Part shown: positions 48,180 through 60,320 of the stretch, in pieces
Numbering within the stretch: position 1 is the stretch's first letter
How the letters are laid out: each line of letters opens with the position of its first letter
Assembly: GCA_036850595.1 (NCBI GenBank)
Contig: CM072155.1
Span: 9,984,256 to 10,048,255 of the forward strand
Reading direction: 5' to 3'
Source of the DNA: Rhyacichthys aspro
Taxonomy: Eukaryota > Chordata > Actinopteri > Gobiiformes > Rhyacichthyidae
DNA: 64,000 nucleotides
The notes under the pieces: generated by a model
What the model saw: the letters and a program-made list of their open reading frames with translations, nothing else
Database searches by the model: none
What the model was told of the DNA's origin: nothing
Made by a program: the position numbers and the translations under genes

Positions 48180-48460
48180 TTCACTCACTGTTGAGGTCAT
48201 TGTTATTCCAGATGCAGGAGCGAGCCGGATGGAAAATTCGCCATGTTTGGCTCCCCACAGCGGGCGATGATTGACTGATAAATGAGAGTAAACAGTGACC
48301 TCTGTTAACTGTCACAGCAGAGCGCGGCGAGAGGCTGAGACTCACAACACAAGAGGACAGGGACGCACCGTGAGCGAACCAGGAGACAACCAGACGAGAG
48401 ACGAGCCCAAAGAGGAGGGCACTAACAAAACAGCAAACGGGAATCAGAAGAGACAAAGTA
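48180..48460 (+). promoter_or_regulatory. Candidate regulatory block or non-coding exon
   Basis: A GC-richer single-copy block with words such as 'gggcgatgattgactgataa' and ending near 'gagacaaa|gtaagagg', which would be a usable plus-strand donor. The plus-strand frame at 48295-48537 is hydrophilic and lacks a domain. Status undecided. Confidence 0.25.
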
Positions 48461-48924
48461 AGAGGTCTGTCACAGGCTTAGGAGCTATCAGAAAACCAAA
48501 AAGTCATGTCTTAATGTGCTTGAATGAAGTAAACTGAAAATGAAAGCTACTGTAAAAATACCATTCAAAAATATGTATAATGCCACATACAACACTGTCT
48601 ACATGTGATAGAGTGATGTTGATGTTTGCTGTTCACATCCAGAACTAACAGGATTTTTTTTTTTTGCAAAACTGACAAGACATATGAAACATAATCTGCT
48701 TCAAATCATTTCCTCATGACTCTACCCTAAGACAGACAGTGTTTTATTATTGAATTTAGCTCAAAAAAAAAAAAAAAATCTAAAAAATACATATATGTGT
48801 TTTTAAACCTAAAATATAGAAGTAAAACCCTTAGCTCGTGTCTCACTGCCCGAGTCCTGTCTATAATGAGTTCTCTGTCCCTTTTTAGGCAATAATAGTT
48901 CAAGACAGTGTTAACAAAATAAAG

Positions 48925-49090
48925 TGCCTTTTTTACGTCGGATGCCCTTCCTGACCCGACCTGCTCCATTTACCCGGGCTTGGGACCGGCACAGAGAGCT
49001 GTAGCTGGAGTTGCTCCTCGGAGGATTCGAACTCTCCCACCCCAAAGGCAGGGGCACTAACCATGTCACCACAGAGGAGCTAGGTCGAGA
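48925..49090 (-). mobile_element. tRNA-derived SINE
   Basis: Read on the minus strand, a tRNA-like head has 'gacatggttagtgcccctgc' in the A-box position and an almost perfect B box GAGTTCGAATCC (49034-49023). The body follows, with 'ccggtcccaagcccgggtaa' and 'gtcaggaagggcatccgacg', a combination I know as an abundant teleost SINE body. A 'ttttgttaac' tail follows. The head is degenerate as a tRNA, so this is a retroposed copy and not a functional tRNA gene. Confidence 0.7.
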
Positions 49091-49646
49091 CTGTGTTAGA
49101 CAGAGATGCAAATTTCAGATTTTTGCGTTGCATGCGTAAACCTCCATACCAGTTATATGCACTCCTGTATATAATGCACTAACTATTGCTATTAGTAGTG
49201 ATTTATTTTGAATGGATTTGAGATATCTTTTGAGCTCTGAACCTCAATTTTGAACAATTCTCTGTCCATTGAATAATTGCAACCCTTTTTTTTTTTAAGT
49301 CACTATTACCATGAAGTTGCTTACCTTAGTTTTGCTTGAATAGTTGTGTGGTATATGTAGGCTCTAAAAACCAAGCTCACTTTGATCCACTGTAGTGCGA
49401 CTCTATTTAATAAATGAATCAGGGACTAAGAGAGGAGAGCAGTCAAAATACTGTAAGTTTATTCTCTTTATTTATGACTATTACACAAGACTATTCAAGA
49501 ACAAACTTACTTTTGATTCAATGAACTAAAAAAGTGAGGTATAACTAGGTTGTTTTCTGTCTATCCCGCACTAAAGCTATAAACCAATCGACCAGGCCGA
49601 CTCCACTTATTAAACTCCAAGAATTTAAGTCAGAAACGTTAACATC

Positions 49647-49799
49647 AGTCGATTTTAGCTGAGCTCTCAAAATTAAGGTTGAAGGAGATGTCCCTCTTGG
49701 CAAAACAAGATGGAGGAGCGATGTCACAGTCATAAAAGTCTATGTCCCTCGGCTCCGTCTTGTCCGACTCCGGGGGATAGACATCAGCGGCGCTCATTG
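49647..49799 (-). CDS. Small unidentified open frame (50 codons)
   Basis: An ATG at 49799 in good context (GAACAATGAGC) opens a 50-codon frame. It begins MSAADVYPPESDKTEPRDID and continues with DFYDCDIAPPSCF before a TGA at 49649-49647. The composition (acidic, aromatic, no low complexity) and the codon use look like the N-terminus of a real protein. Upstream sequence could serve as a 5' UTR. I do not recognise it and no good donor occurs before the stop. It may be a small gene, a first exon with an unseen donor or a decayed retrocopy. Confidence 0.25.
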
Positions 49800-51261
49800 T
49801 TCACCAAGTTTTTCTCCTCGAAATGCACCAACAGCTCAGAACAAGAGTCCAACAGAAAAGTATGAGCTGCACAACAATTTACAGAGAAATCTGAACAATG
49901 CTCCAGTCGAGACCAACACCGGCACAAAAGGTCAGACTCTTGGTTTTTTTTTAGAAATAGACTACATACCAGAATGAGGAGCTTTATTTCTTAAGTTTAT
50001 AAGTTTATAGACAGGTTCATGTGGATAATTATAACACCAGTCTCTTAGGAAACAGGTAGAGAGCTTTGGTTATTGCAATAATCACACTCTTTAAACAGCA
50101 AAGAGCCATATCTTGAAATTCTGATCTTTTATATAGGGTTAGAAAATGAAAGAGTTGTGAATAAGCAGCATTTGTGTGTGTTCTTTCAAATTAAAGCCTG
50201 TATGTAAAGTTGGACTGACCCATAGACAAATGTATACTATATCTGGCTCTGTGTTTGTCTATGGCAGCCCGGTCATAATAAATAATAGTGTTAAAATAAA
50301 CCCTGTCTGGATATAGCCTCATCCAAGACAGGATGTAATATTTTCTACTCTCAATGTCCAGATTTCTTCACTATGCAGCCAATTCCTACAATTATTTGAC
50401 ATTAATGTAAAAAAAATAAAATGCACATATATAAATTGATAAAATGAAGGGACATCCAGATAAGCCTTTATCTCGAATGACAATGAGTACTTCAAATAAA
50501 GGACAGCTACAAGCCCTTGATATCTCCATTTAAGCGCTAGGTTTTTACAGTTCGTTTTACATTTAACGTCTCCATTTCCAGTACAATATGATCAAATGGT
50601 GCTGTATAAGAAGGATTACTGACAACTCTTATACGTAAATCTGGACAACCCTCTCTGTTTATCTGTAGGTGTCAGGTCCAGCTCCTGTCGTCATGTTTTT
50701 CTGTTCACATTTTTGTCATTTGTTGTTGTTTTTTTACACTCGTGTCAGGTTTCAGGTCCCCTCACTCGTCTACTCGCTGTCATGCCTGCCTTTTGACTTG
50801 TTGTTAAACCTCGTACTCATCTGCAAGTCGTGCATTTTGAGTCCTTCTTTCACTTCCACTTCCTCTTCTCTACAGACACATGCCTTTTTTCTTTGTCTGC
50901 AGGAATGCCAGAGGTAAAGAAAAAAGACAGAGATTCTTCAGAAGTGGGTTTAATGAGATCCTCCCTCTGCAAAGAACTGTCTCATGTAATTAGTGTCTTA
51001 AGTGCTTCATTACAAATTCAATAATCATAGGTTGAACCACCATTAGACCCGGGGTCACTCAACTTGCACCTGGCACTCACTATTACCTGCCATTACCCAC
51101 CTGACATTAGTGGGAAGTGATGGTCTGTGGATGTAAAAATACTGTCTAGCTCCTGGAGAAGGTGGTGAACACGGCGAGATGTGGCTCTTCAGCTCCGTCT
51201 TCAGCTCCGGGAAAGTTTCTGCAGCTGGAACTGTATAAAACTCACCTAACACAGCCGTCGG

Positions 51262-51295
<34 letters not shown>

Positions 51296-51350
51296 GGAAT
51301 TAAGGGGAAAAATTTGAAGGGGGGGGGTTTCCCCGGTATCTTTTACTAAA
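51262..51350. other. Probable assembly artefact: A31 followed by inflated G/A/T runs
   Basis: A run of 31 A is followed directly by a stretch made almost entirely of lengthened homopolymers: five G, four G, five A, nine G, three T and four C. Nothing else in the window looks like this. It resembles a low-quality read tail or a mis-joined gap rather than real sequence. Confidence 0.6.
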
Positions 51351-51529
51351 TTTTACAGTGTTTAAATGTAAGTTTTAATTTTCATTGCAGGATTAACATT
51401 AGTTCTTCTCCTTTTATGCATCATTTTGTGAATTTACTTCAATTTGTGCCCTTTTGCCCTTATTTTTAGCCCCTTTTTGGCCCCTTTAAAATGTTTACCC
51501 CTGTTTAATGTCATTTTGTGGTGGTATTC

Positions 51530-51655
51530 TTCCCTATTACAGATCTTTAGAATAGTTTAGTGCCTTTCTTCTCTGAAAAAAATCACTTAAACAATGTATA
51601 AGAGGGCCAAATATAACATTGCAAAGGGTCGCATTTGTGTTTGACCTGTGTGTGT
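51530..51655 (-). mobile_element. hAT-like MITE, copy 5 (no array retained)
   Basis: It contains 'ttccctattacagatcttta' and 'tagtttagtgcctttctt', matching the post-array part of copy 3. It then runs into 'gagggccaaatataacattgc' and 'gtttgacctgtgtgtg', matching the terminal part of copy 1. The tandem units found in the other copies are absent here. It lies just right of the A31/G-run anomaly at 51262-51350. Confidence 0.5.
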
Positions 51656-53204
51656 TAGAGCATCAGATATCACAGTAAAGCCTGGATTCTACTGGAGTGG
51701 AATGGTAAAGGGGTCAGATCAGTAGGGGTGAGTTTCCAGTACAAAAAATAAATTCTCAAGTGTCACCAAAAAGTGTACTGTACCACTTTTTGGATGCTTT
51801 AGCCTCGTTTCCACTGGGACACCACTTTTGTGGCACTTGGATGATGGTATGGTTTACTTTGCAGGCGTCTCTCTTCAGGACACGTGCCTCTTCAGGGGTC
51901 ACCTATACTAAACCGTCCCGTACTGACCCGACCTGTACTGTGTTTGTGTACAGTGTGTTGATCGGAGAAAAGATAATCCTTACTCGAGAAAACAAGAAGA
52001 GAAAAGGAATGCATTAAATAGAATAGACTTGATTAAAGACATTGCATTAAACTCAAGCAGGACTTGCTTTACATTGAATGGTAAGTCGCTACAATGTAGG
52101 AAACTGGCACAGCTCTCTAATTTAAATTTCAGAAAGCTAGGGATAAACCAGAAACAGTCAAACGTTTACTGAAGGAAATCTATTGTCTGAAGTCTGTCCT
52201 CTTTCCTCCAGTGTTCAGAGAGGTCTGTGTTTCTGCTGAGTTCACAGAGTTCAAACATTTGTGGAGCAGGTCAAAACTAGCAGCAGGCACAGAGCTGGAT
52301 TGGACTCTACTGTTATTGGTTGATAACAAATCTTGCCCAGATTGACCAAAAAGATAACAATATATCGTTTGTGTCACCAGTTTACACAGTGGTCACTTGT
52401 GGGACTGCAACTAATGAAAATCCTGGCAATTCTGGTAGAAGTTTCTCTGTAAATGGACTTATTTACTGAAAATTCAAAATTAAACCCTAGTGACCATGGA
52501 AGAAAAAAAAACAAAACAAACACATCAACAGAAATAAAGTAAGTAGCTCATAAACTATGTGGACCAAACAGCAATTATCCTGTGAAACTAAATGTAGTAA
52601 TAGTATTATCAGTGTGAGACAGTGGATGTAGATGTTTTAATGTGACTTGAATAGTTTGTGTATGATGTGACTGATTCCTGTTGCTCTGCTGTTCCTTGGC
52701 TCTCTATGACTATCTGAGACATTTTAATTTCAATTTCCTGCTGACAAAAATAAAAAATAAAAAAGTGCAGCATTTGATGAAGACACTGCTGTGTGTTTAT
52801 TGCGCGCCGTTTCCCCGGTGATAATACAAAATCTTGATTGATAGTCACACGGGTGATTCACACTTTTCAAATCCACTTCAGTGATGATGAATGAATGACA
52901 GACTAACGTAAACCAATGAGTAAAAAAATGCTGAATTGTTTTAGATTTGTATTTCTCCAGAGAGACCTGTCCTGTGCTCACTCCAGCGTGACTCAAACAC
53001 CGGTCCAACGTCTCTTCTGTGTCGCCGTCTGATGCTAATGTAATTATGTGTCTCCCGGTTCACACTTTTCTTTTTCAAAAGTCTCGCGTGCGGTGGCTCC
53101 ACGCCTCATCATCATCACCATCATCATCACAGTTACCATGACAACCCTCCTGCCCACCTCTCTCAGAGTGTGTCTCTCCGTCTCTCACCCCTCTCTCGTT
53201 CCTC

Positions 53205-53262
53205 TGTCGTGACTCCCCCCTCTCTCCCTCCTCTTCCTCCTCCTCCTCCTCCTCCTCCACCC
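53205..53262. repeat. Pyrimidine-rich (TCC)n microsatellite
   Basis: A run of 'ctcctc' units within a pyrimidine-rich stretch. The opposite strand reads as a glutamate run (53075-53260, minus), which is an artefact of the repeat and not a gene. Confidence 0.75.
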
Positions 53263-53639
53263 GTCAGCCGCTGACATCACCGCTCTTTCATTTTCCGCCC
53301 GGTGCCTGCACAACCGGCTTCACCAGGTCTGTTCTGTCACTCCAACTTTGCTTTCTGAATAACTATGTCCAAACGAATACTCTCTGTTTCTTAAATACGG
53401 AACTTTTATTTATTGCATTTCAATGTTATATAAAGCAAAACACTTTCTGGATCAAAAGTTTTTACTATTTCAGTGACGGTGCTGAGATCTGGAGCAATAA
53501 CTATAAAAATTCAAGACATTTCCAAAAAAATAAATAAGTAAAAAGTCATTAGAATCACAAAACTCCTAAAATTCATTAACATCGTAGGGTATCAGACAAC
53601 ACAAGTTAAAGCAAAACATAAGTATCCAAATACAGCAGC

Positions 53640-54060
53640 TGTAACTTAAGAAGAAATTTTAATCTAATAATTGGTCAAAGTTTTGCAGTTTCTGGTGTAA
53701 AACTATGGAATAAATTAAACACAGATTTAAAGCAATGTCCAAAAATAAATCTGTCTAATGAGAAAATATCAAGAAATATTATTTAGGGAATACACAAAGA
53801 AAGAAAGTAGGTATTGATGATCACATGTGCATATTATGTTGCCTTTTTATCAATATTTTAGTTAAAATTATGAATGCATATAATTAATGAATTGTAAATT
53901 AACAGGAAGGTATATAGTAATGAATTAGACAAAGGAAAATGTGTGGGATTCAATAAATTGTACTTCTTCTTGCTCCTTTTCAAACAAGTATACTTAATGC
54001 TTATTTATTTATTTATTTATATTTTGTTATCTTTTTTTGTAAAATTGCATTTGTCATTGG
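53640..54060 (+). mobile_element. LINE 3' end (non-LTR retrotransposon), truncated
   Basis: The stretch 53646-53786 encodes, in one frame to a TAG, a short segment containing SGVKLWNKLNTDLKQC. This matches the C-terminal tail (G-x-K-LWN-L-x-LK-C) of reverse transcriptases in fish LINEs. It is followed by an AT-rich 3' UTR with 'tgtacttcttcttgctcctt' and 'ttcaaacaagt', a phrase I know from a common teleost LINE 3' UTR. Everything 5' of the last roughly 45 codons is missing, as expected from incomplete reverse transcription. The class (L2- or Rex-like) is uncertain. Confidence 0.6.
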
Positions 54061-54599
54061 TAATTCCAAACAAAAATCATTAAGACTCTTGTTTTGGAAT
54101 TATTACTTCATTTATACATACAAATGCGAATAAAATTATATTTGTTGGTCCTACTCTGATATTTGAGGCACTAAAAAGAGACTTTGGAGAAAGATAGTGA
54201 CCCTGACTGTTCAATTCACTCCTCCCTCAAGGACTGAGTCTCCGTTTGACTAAATAAAACACCAAGGATGAATCTGTGGATCCTCCGTGGCCTTGCCTTG
54301 CTCCAAATTACCCACAAGTCTTTTAAAAAGTCTGCACTGTGAGAAGAATCTCAGCTCAGACGCACAAATGTACAGTTAAAGTTCTCATTTGTGTTTGTTA
54401 TGTACAGTTTTTGCATAGTGCAGTGTGATTTTCTTCTTCTGAATAATAAATGACATATTAGCAGTATTAGTAGGTTTAATGCTGACATCACGCATCAAGC
54501 TGTAATATGCACTGAAATCAGTAATTGTCCCATGGCTCTTTGTAAGCACAGCATAACTGTAAATAGCTGAAGGAGCTAAGCTAACTGAGAAAACACGGC

Positions 54600-55385
54600 A
54601 CCAACCACAGAAGAAGCGTAATATTAAAGCTCCACTACCTCATTTTCTTTTTTTTCCCCTCCCAACAGCAGCAGATTGACCTCTCCTGCTTTTCTTTTGT
54701 TAAAAAAAAATTTAAACCAGACCAATTTTTCATCCACAAAATACTAATACATTACACCAAACTGAAGTTTAGAGCTGACCGTAAACTTTTAGCTCTGACT
54801 TTAGCATCAGAACGACAATTTTCTCCACCTCGTTAAACATTACGTGACTGAATTGTTGATATTTATCCCTGTTTCTCTTTAAAAAGGTGTATCCAGCACT
54901 GTATATACACTTCTATATCCTCCTGACTACCAGGAAAAAAAATATATCCCAATTACTTATTTTCTAATTTTCATTGTTTAAAAGCATTAATAATAATACA
55001 TTTTCCTTTAGTTATTATCTAATAATAAAACATACCAAAAAATAATTCATAAATCATAAAAAACAAATTTTTACCCAGAATTTGTTGAATGAAAAAGATT
55101 AACATTTACTTCCTTATTTCCATAAATGTGCGACCAATGGGAGCACCTTTTTCCTGAAAGGAAGCCGTGACTTCCCAAAGCTCCCCCTTAAATTTGGTAT
55201 CATTCAAAAGTCTAAACGTTCTTTAGAACACAAAGGAGTTGGTAAGATAGATGTGGGGTTGGAGTACATGGTCCTCTATAGAGGACAATTGCACGGTGTC
55301 TATACACTCTCTTTTTATCGCACCATTACTTAGACATCAGTGCAAATCCACCCATGTGTATTATAATCTGTAATGATAATGTCCT
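54600..55385 (+). repeat. Dispersed repeat family A, copy 3 with AT-rich insertion
   Basis: It contains 'attaaagctccactacctca', 'accagaccaatttttcatcc', 'agcatcagaacgacaatttt', 'cgaccaatgggagcaccttt' and 'tattataatctgtaatgata'. About 150-170 bp of very AT-rich sequence near 54930-55110 separates the halves and is absent from copies 1 and 2. A poorer relative may exist at 61860-62060. Confidence 0.55.
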
Positions 55386-56409
55386 TATATCCATATAGTA
55401 GTACAGGGTTCATCCACTTACTTCAAAATAATTTCCCATGACTTTTCCATGAAATTTCAACGCCAAAGTGACTTTATTGCAGATTGAAGAATACTGCAAT
55501 AATTATGGTAGTATTTCAAACATGACGTGTCTCATTACATTAAACATTAACAGTAAAGCTATGATGAATTATTGCTGTGATGTAAAACGTTGCGCAGGTT
55601 TGAATGTCCTACATAAATTTTAGTCAAAAGACATGTACCAAAAAATTCCTTGTACTTTTCCAGGTTTTCGATGGCCCTGGTAAGAGCAGGTTAATCAAGT
55701 GTTAAACCTATGACCTGGATAATCACGAGTAAGTGCGTGGTACATGATTTTAATTGCCCTCCGCTTTGCATCGAGTGGTTCTTCATCGTTGCACGGTGCA
55801 ATTAAAACAGTTTACCACACACCTCCTCCTTCATTAACCCTTTCGCAACACGCGCTCTGACAATCAATAAAACCCTTCGTATCAGGCTGTTAACAAGTTG
55901 ATTTTATGAGTAAAAGATTTGTTGTGTTTTTCCTCTAGTGCCTGCTCTCGAGGCGAAATGCAAAACTGGGATTACAGACATAAAAAACCTGTACTTACCT
56001 CTGCTTGTTCATTTATTTCTTTTTCTTTATTTCAGCTCTAAATTAACTTCCAGTTTTCTCTTAAATAAATGGAAATCATGGCCAACAACACCTGTATTTA
56101 CCCTTCCCTCACTCTACAACAACAGCAACAGGGCTTTTATTTCAGCCAAAAAAACAACAACAATGTTTAAAGCTTATCATAAACTTCTTGTGCTGACTTC
56201 AGGGCCTGAGTAAAGTGACTCTGCAATCTCCATCTCGTTTAACCTTGCCAAAATTAATGTGTTCTGCCGTTTTTTGAAGTGTAGTAGGATTTTCTAACGC
56301 CACTGATTTCATTTTGACAAGCTTTGAAAATCAACTAACCCTTAGAAGGAGGTCTATTAAACATTTTAATCAGAGAAAGTCATTGATAATAATGTCTAGC
56401 TTAACTTTT

Positions 56410-56690
56410 CATATCCCTGTACAGACTCTCATGTGGAGACTATCCAAGCAGCAAGTTTGGATGAAAAACATGTTTTCTGAAGCATTTAATGCATGTTGTT
56501 TAAATGTGACTCTGCTAGGGTCCAGTGCATTGGCCTATTTCTGCAGAAAAGAGTCTCAGTCTCTAATCTCTCCCAATAAATCCTCGTCCCGGGACAGGAA
56601 AGTTACATGAGAGGTTTCTGTCCAGCTGAAGGTACTGTGTCAGTGAGATAGACCTGATTCTACTGATCTCATGTCTAAGAACCATCAAAA
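56410..56690 (-). repeat. Dispersed repeat family G, copy 2 (inverted)
   Basis: It holds 'gagactatccaagcagcaag', 'gacaggaaagttacatga', 'tgtgtcagtgagatagacc' and 'ctactgatctcatgtctaag'. This is the inverted counterpart of 44405-44660, about 12 kb away. Confidence 0.55.
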
Positions 56691-57139
56691 TAAGAGGCAG
56701 AATATGTATATATGTTGGGCTAAAAGTTAAGAAGTGCCCTTTAAGGTCTTATTTTATTTTAAAGTATCATTCTTATCAAACACTTTTCCTTAGATTTGGT
56801 ATATTTAATGCTTCAGAAGAAAGAGGAAGTCTAGCCTCACAGAGTTCAGAATTTTCCAAACCTTTAGGGGATAATATGTAAAAGGACCGTGACCCAATTC
56901 CCTGGTTGGATTTAGCTTCATTTTGATCATTTTTTATATAAAAGTTTGATCTTTTTTGTGCATTTTGCTCATTTAAAGCAAAGTTTCCTTCCTTCTACTG
57001 TTCTTAATCATAATTTGGACATTTGTTCCTTTGTTTTTTGGCGTCCATTTTATTACTCTAACTATTTCCAAAGCCGTTACAGTTCACATCAAACGGCCAT
57101 CAACGTTCACAAGTATTTGCTGGATTTTTTGAAATGACT

Positions 57140-57450
57140 GAGTTAGATTTTTATGGGGCTGGGCCAAATAAACTCTCCCATGACACACTTTCAGGTCTTG
57201 ATCCAATGTTGGGGTTTCACAGCTCTAGTGTACATCTGGCGGGGCATTCCTCTGGCTCTCAGCCGTGGCCCCGGGCCCTCTGGACGGGGCTCCATATGCG
57301 GGATGCGTTTGGGTCAACAAGTGCAGTCCTGTGTCCTCGGGCTCGGAGCAGGAGACAGTCTCACACAGGCTCACTCACTGCTGCCTTTAGGCTCGGGACA
57401 TTTTTAGACTTGAAAAGATGTGATGTGGAAGGAAGAGGATTGTTTTGAAT
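57140..57450. promoter_or_regulatory. Candidate non-coding block
   Basis: A GC-richer single-copy block with two overlapping plus-strand frames (57134-57448 and 57153-57407). Neither resembles a known protein, and they exclude each other. Conserved element or chance; nothing in the sequence decides it. Confidence 0.2.
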
Positions 57451-60174
57451 GACACTGAGGGCCATTAGGTGAGCAGTTCACTTCAGGTGCAGCGGACAAG
57501 AGCTCAGCCTTCTTCACACTGTCAGGATGCATCATCGTCTCAAAACTCACTCGACTGCTGCAATGAGAACAAGTGACTGGCTACAACTGAGAAAACGCAT
57601 CCTGGAAAAATAATTAAATAGAATCAACTCTCAGTTTAAAGTGCATTTTCTGTTTGTTTTACGCAACAGATTTTATATTTGGGATAAAAACACAAACAAG
57701 TTTTATGAAACAGAACAAAAATGGAAAGGATATTATTTTCCCGGAGAAATAGAGGATTTTTTTCTTTTCCGAAAACAGATAATTTTATTGGTCTTTTTAT
57801 TCCTGTTTTCTTATTTATAACTTTGCTGATCAACCACATCTGACTTTCTGCTTGTTTAACATGCTTGAATGACAATAAATCTCTCTTAAATCTGGAACTG
57901 GAGTTATTTTAAGGTAATTATAAAAAGTTCTGTCTGTTGTGATCCATTTTGTTCAATTTCCACCCCACAAAATCTTACACAATGGGCTATTTCCCATTAA
58001 AAACACAGCAGTGACTCTGTAGCAGTGCATTTGTACTCACAGTCCTTCAGAATAACGAACTATCCTGAATATCTAATGACGTTTTTCATTTTAAGAACAT
58101 TAATTATACACAATGATCCTAATGAAGGATTGTAACATCACAAATGCTGTAAAATATGCATGTCAGCAATAATCTAGCCTCTCTTGACTGTGGGCACTGC
58201 CTTTTACGGGGCAGATATGTTCGACATCAAGGCCTTGTGGTAAATTAGTGCTGCCTTTAAAATTTCAGAGTGAATAAGAGCGAGGCTTAAAAAGGTCCTA
58301 CCTTCGGTAATCGTTACTGCGCAGCTCTTTCCTCTGCTATAGATTCTTCTAAACTGCACTATACTTTACAAAAGGTCCTACTTAATTGGATTGACTGGCT
58401 CCCGCTCGCCTCCTCATTTCAGTCCCGCGTCATAATTGTGTGTCATTTACGAATGTTCAATACGTACAGTTTATAAAACGAAATTGAAGGTTGTGACTCA
58501 TTACAGGCTTTGTGTGAATTAGTGATATTAGCGGGATATATCATTTTAGTCTTGGCCGGCCTGTGGTTTCTTGTGTTGTGTCTGGTGTTAGTCATTCCCG
58601 TCCTGTCTCCCTCGCTGCAGGAGCCACAGCGCCAGGAGACTAATCTAATCATTTAAGGGCCTGCTCTGGAGTAGTAAATAATTTTCTTGGCGTATCACAA
58701 GCTTTGAGAGTGTGTCTGTTACATTCTTCCAGACAGCAGCCGCCTCAGACCAATAACACACTTTCTCTCTTCAGTGAAACCAACCTGTTTTCAACCCGAG
58801 TTCTGATGCAGCAGTGTCTCATCCTCTACTGACTCTAATGGCTCCATTTTAGGACCGATCTTAATGTACTGCCTATGAAGAAATAGTAAACGCCCCCCTG
58901 TTTGACTATTGCTCATGTCTTTCACTTTGGACAATGTGCCAAAACAAACCTGAACGCTACAGAGCAGAAAACTGTCAGAACTGCAGCTTTTTATACAGAA
59001 CTGAACACCTGCGGGGGATCAGTTTATTAAAGCCTGGTGATGAGCAGCACCTTCAGCCTAAAATTTACTCCACATTGCATTTAAACAAACATGGCATTCC
59101 AAATTCATGTTTGTTTATTCCTTATTTTATCAGATCGAGTGAATAATGAACTGGTTTGGGAGGTGTGGGTGAGGGATGGGACATAAAACCTATGACTAAA
59201 CCTTTTTTTTTAAAGCTTTTTTTATTCTATTACTGTTTCAAAAGGCACAACCGAGCCACTGTAAAAAAAAAAGTAATTGATAAAGTCTGTCTTATCTTAA
59301 CCAGTTATCCCATTTGAACATTTAATTTAATACAGACAGTATATTAGCATGATATACTGGGTTCATAGTGTTTAATTTTTGGTCTAGAAATTATGGTCTA
59401 GAAAGCCTTTTCTCATTGTTTGGGTGGTGGATGGGGCATTCAATCCAGGACCTTTTTGGCGTATATACCCTTTGCATTCTAAGACAAACTGTGATGAAGT
59501 ATGTGGTTGAGCTTTGAGTAAAGATTTATTTTTATCACTAAATTATAAGCCTGGACAAAACACTGTAAATTATGAATTCTGCCTTTTTCTCTGAACTATT
59601 TTGCAACATATTCGTCTAACACTCAGTCTTACCCTTATTCTTTGTATGTTAAATTACATGTTATATCATTTTATGCCACTAGATGGAGTCATGAGCATTT
59701 AGCCTTAGTTGCCTTCATTTTTGCTCAGACACAAGATTCCTTTCCCACAGGGCGATTTTTGGAAATAAATTTAGTACAACACAATTATGTAGGGTGTGGA
59801 TAAATGTGGTAAAGTCAAAACTACAAGAACTGCAAAAGAACATGTGCAGACATTTAAAACAGTGAAGGATGCTAAGCAGTTTCTCCCATCATCAGTATAT
59901 TTCTGTAATTCTCTGGATGAAAACAGGTGGTGAGCCTCTAGACAGCTGCAGCCTGAGACCCATTGGAGGCTCTTTTCTTTTCTGTGACACACTGTGGACT
60001 ATATTTCATGTCACTCTGACTAAACTGCTCAGCTGTTGAGATGTCCACTTTAAGGCTTGATGCACTCCTGCTGTATGGATTTGGCGGCCATGCCAGCAAA
60101 GCACTTTGCCTTGAGAGAGGAATTAAACCCCTGAGGTTTTTCTGAGATAGATTAAATAGGGAGGGGGCTGAGGA

Positions 60175-60320
60175 GGCGGGCACTACCCAAATATAGAGGA
60201 GCTGCCAAATGCCAACAGTGAGTGGGTGAAGAGGCTGGCCCCTGTGATGTCTGCTCTGTGTCTGTGGGTGGTGTTTGCATTGTGAGAGATCCTCGGTTCA
60301 ACAGCGGACAGCTCCTGGAG
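60175..60320 (+). repeat. Dispersed repeat family H, copy 2, possibly SINE-like
   Basis: 'ctacccaaatatagaggagc' and 'gtgggtgaagaggctggc' match copy 1. The continuation 'gagatcctcggttcaacagc' has B-box character, so the family may be tRNA-derived. Confidence 0.4.

Noticed and set aside
49023..49075. Possible tRNA gene on the minus strand
   Set aside because: The B box is good but the acceptor stem does not pair, and the head is joined to a SINE body.
53075..53260. Acidic glutamate-rich minus-strand frame
   Set aside because: It arises from a (TCC)n microsatellite and its pyrimidine-rich flank.
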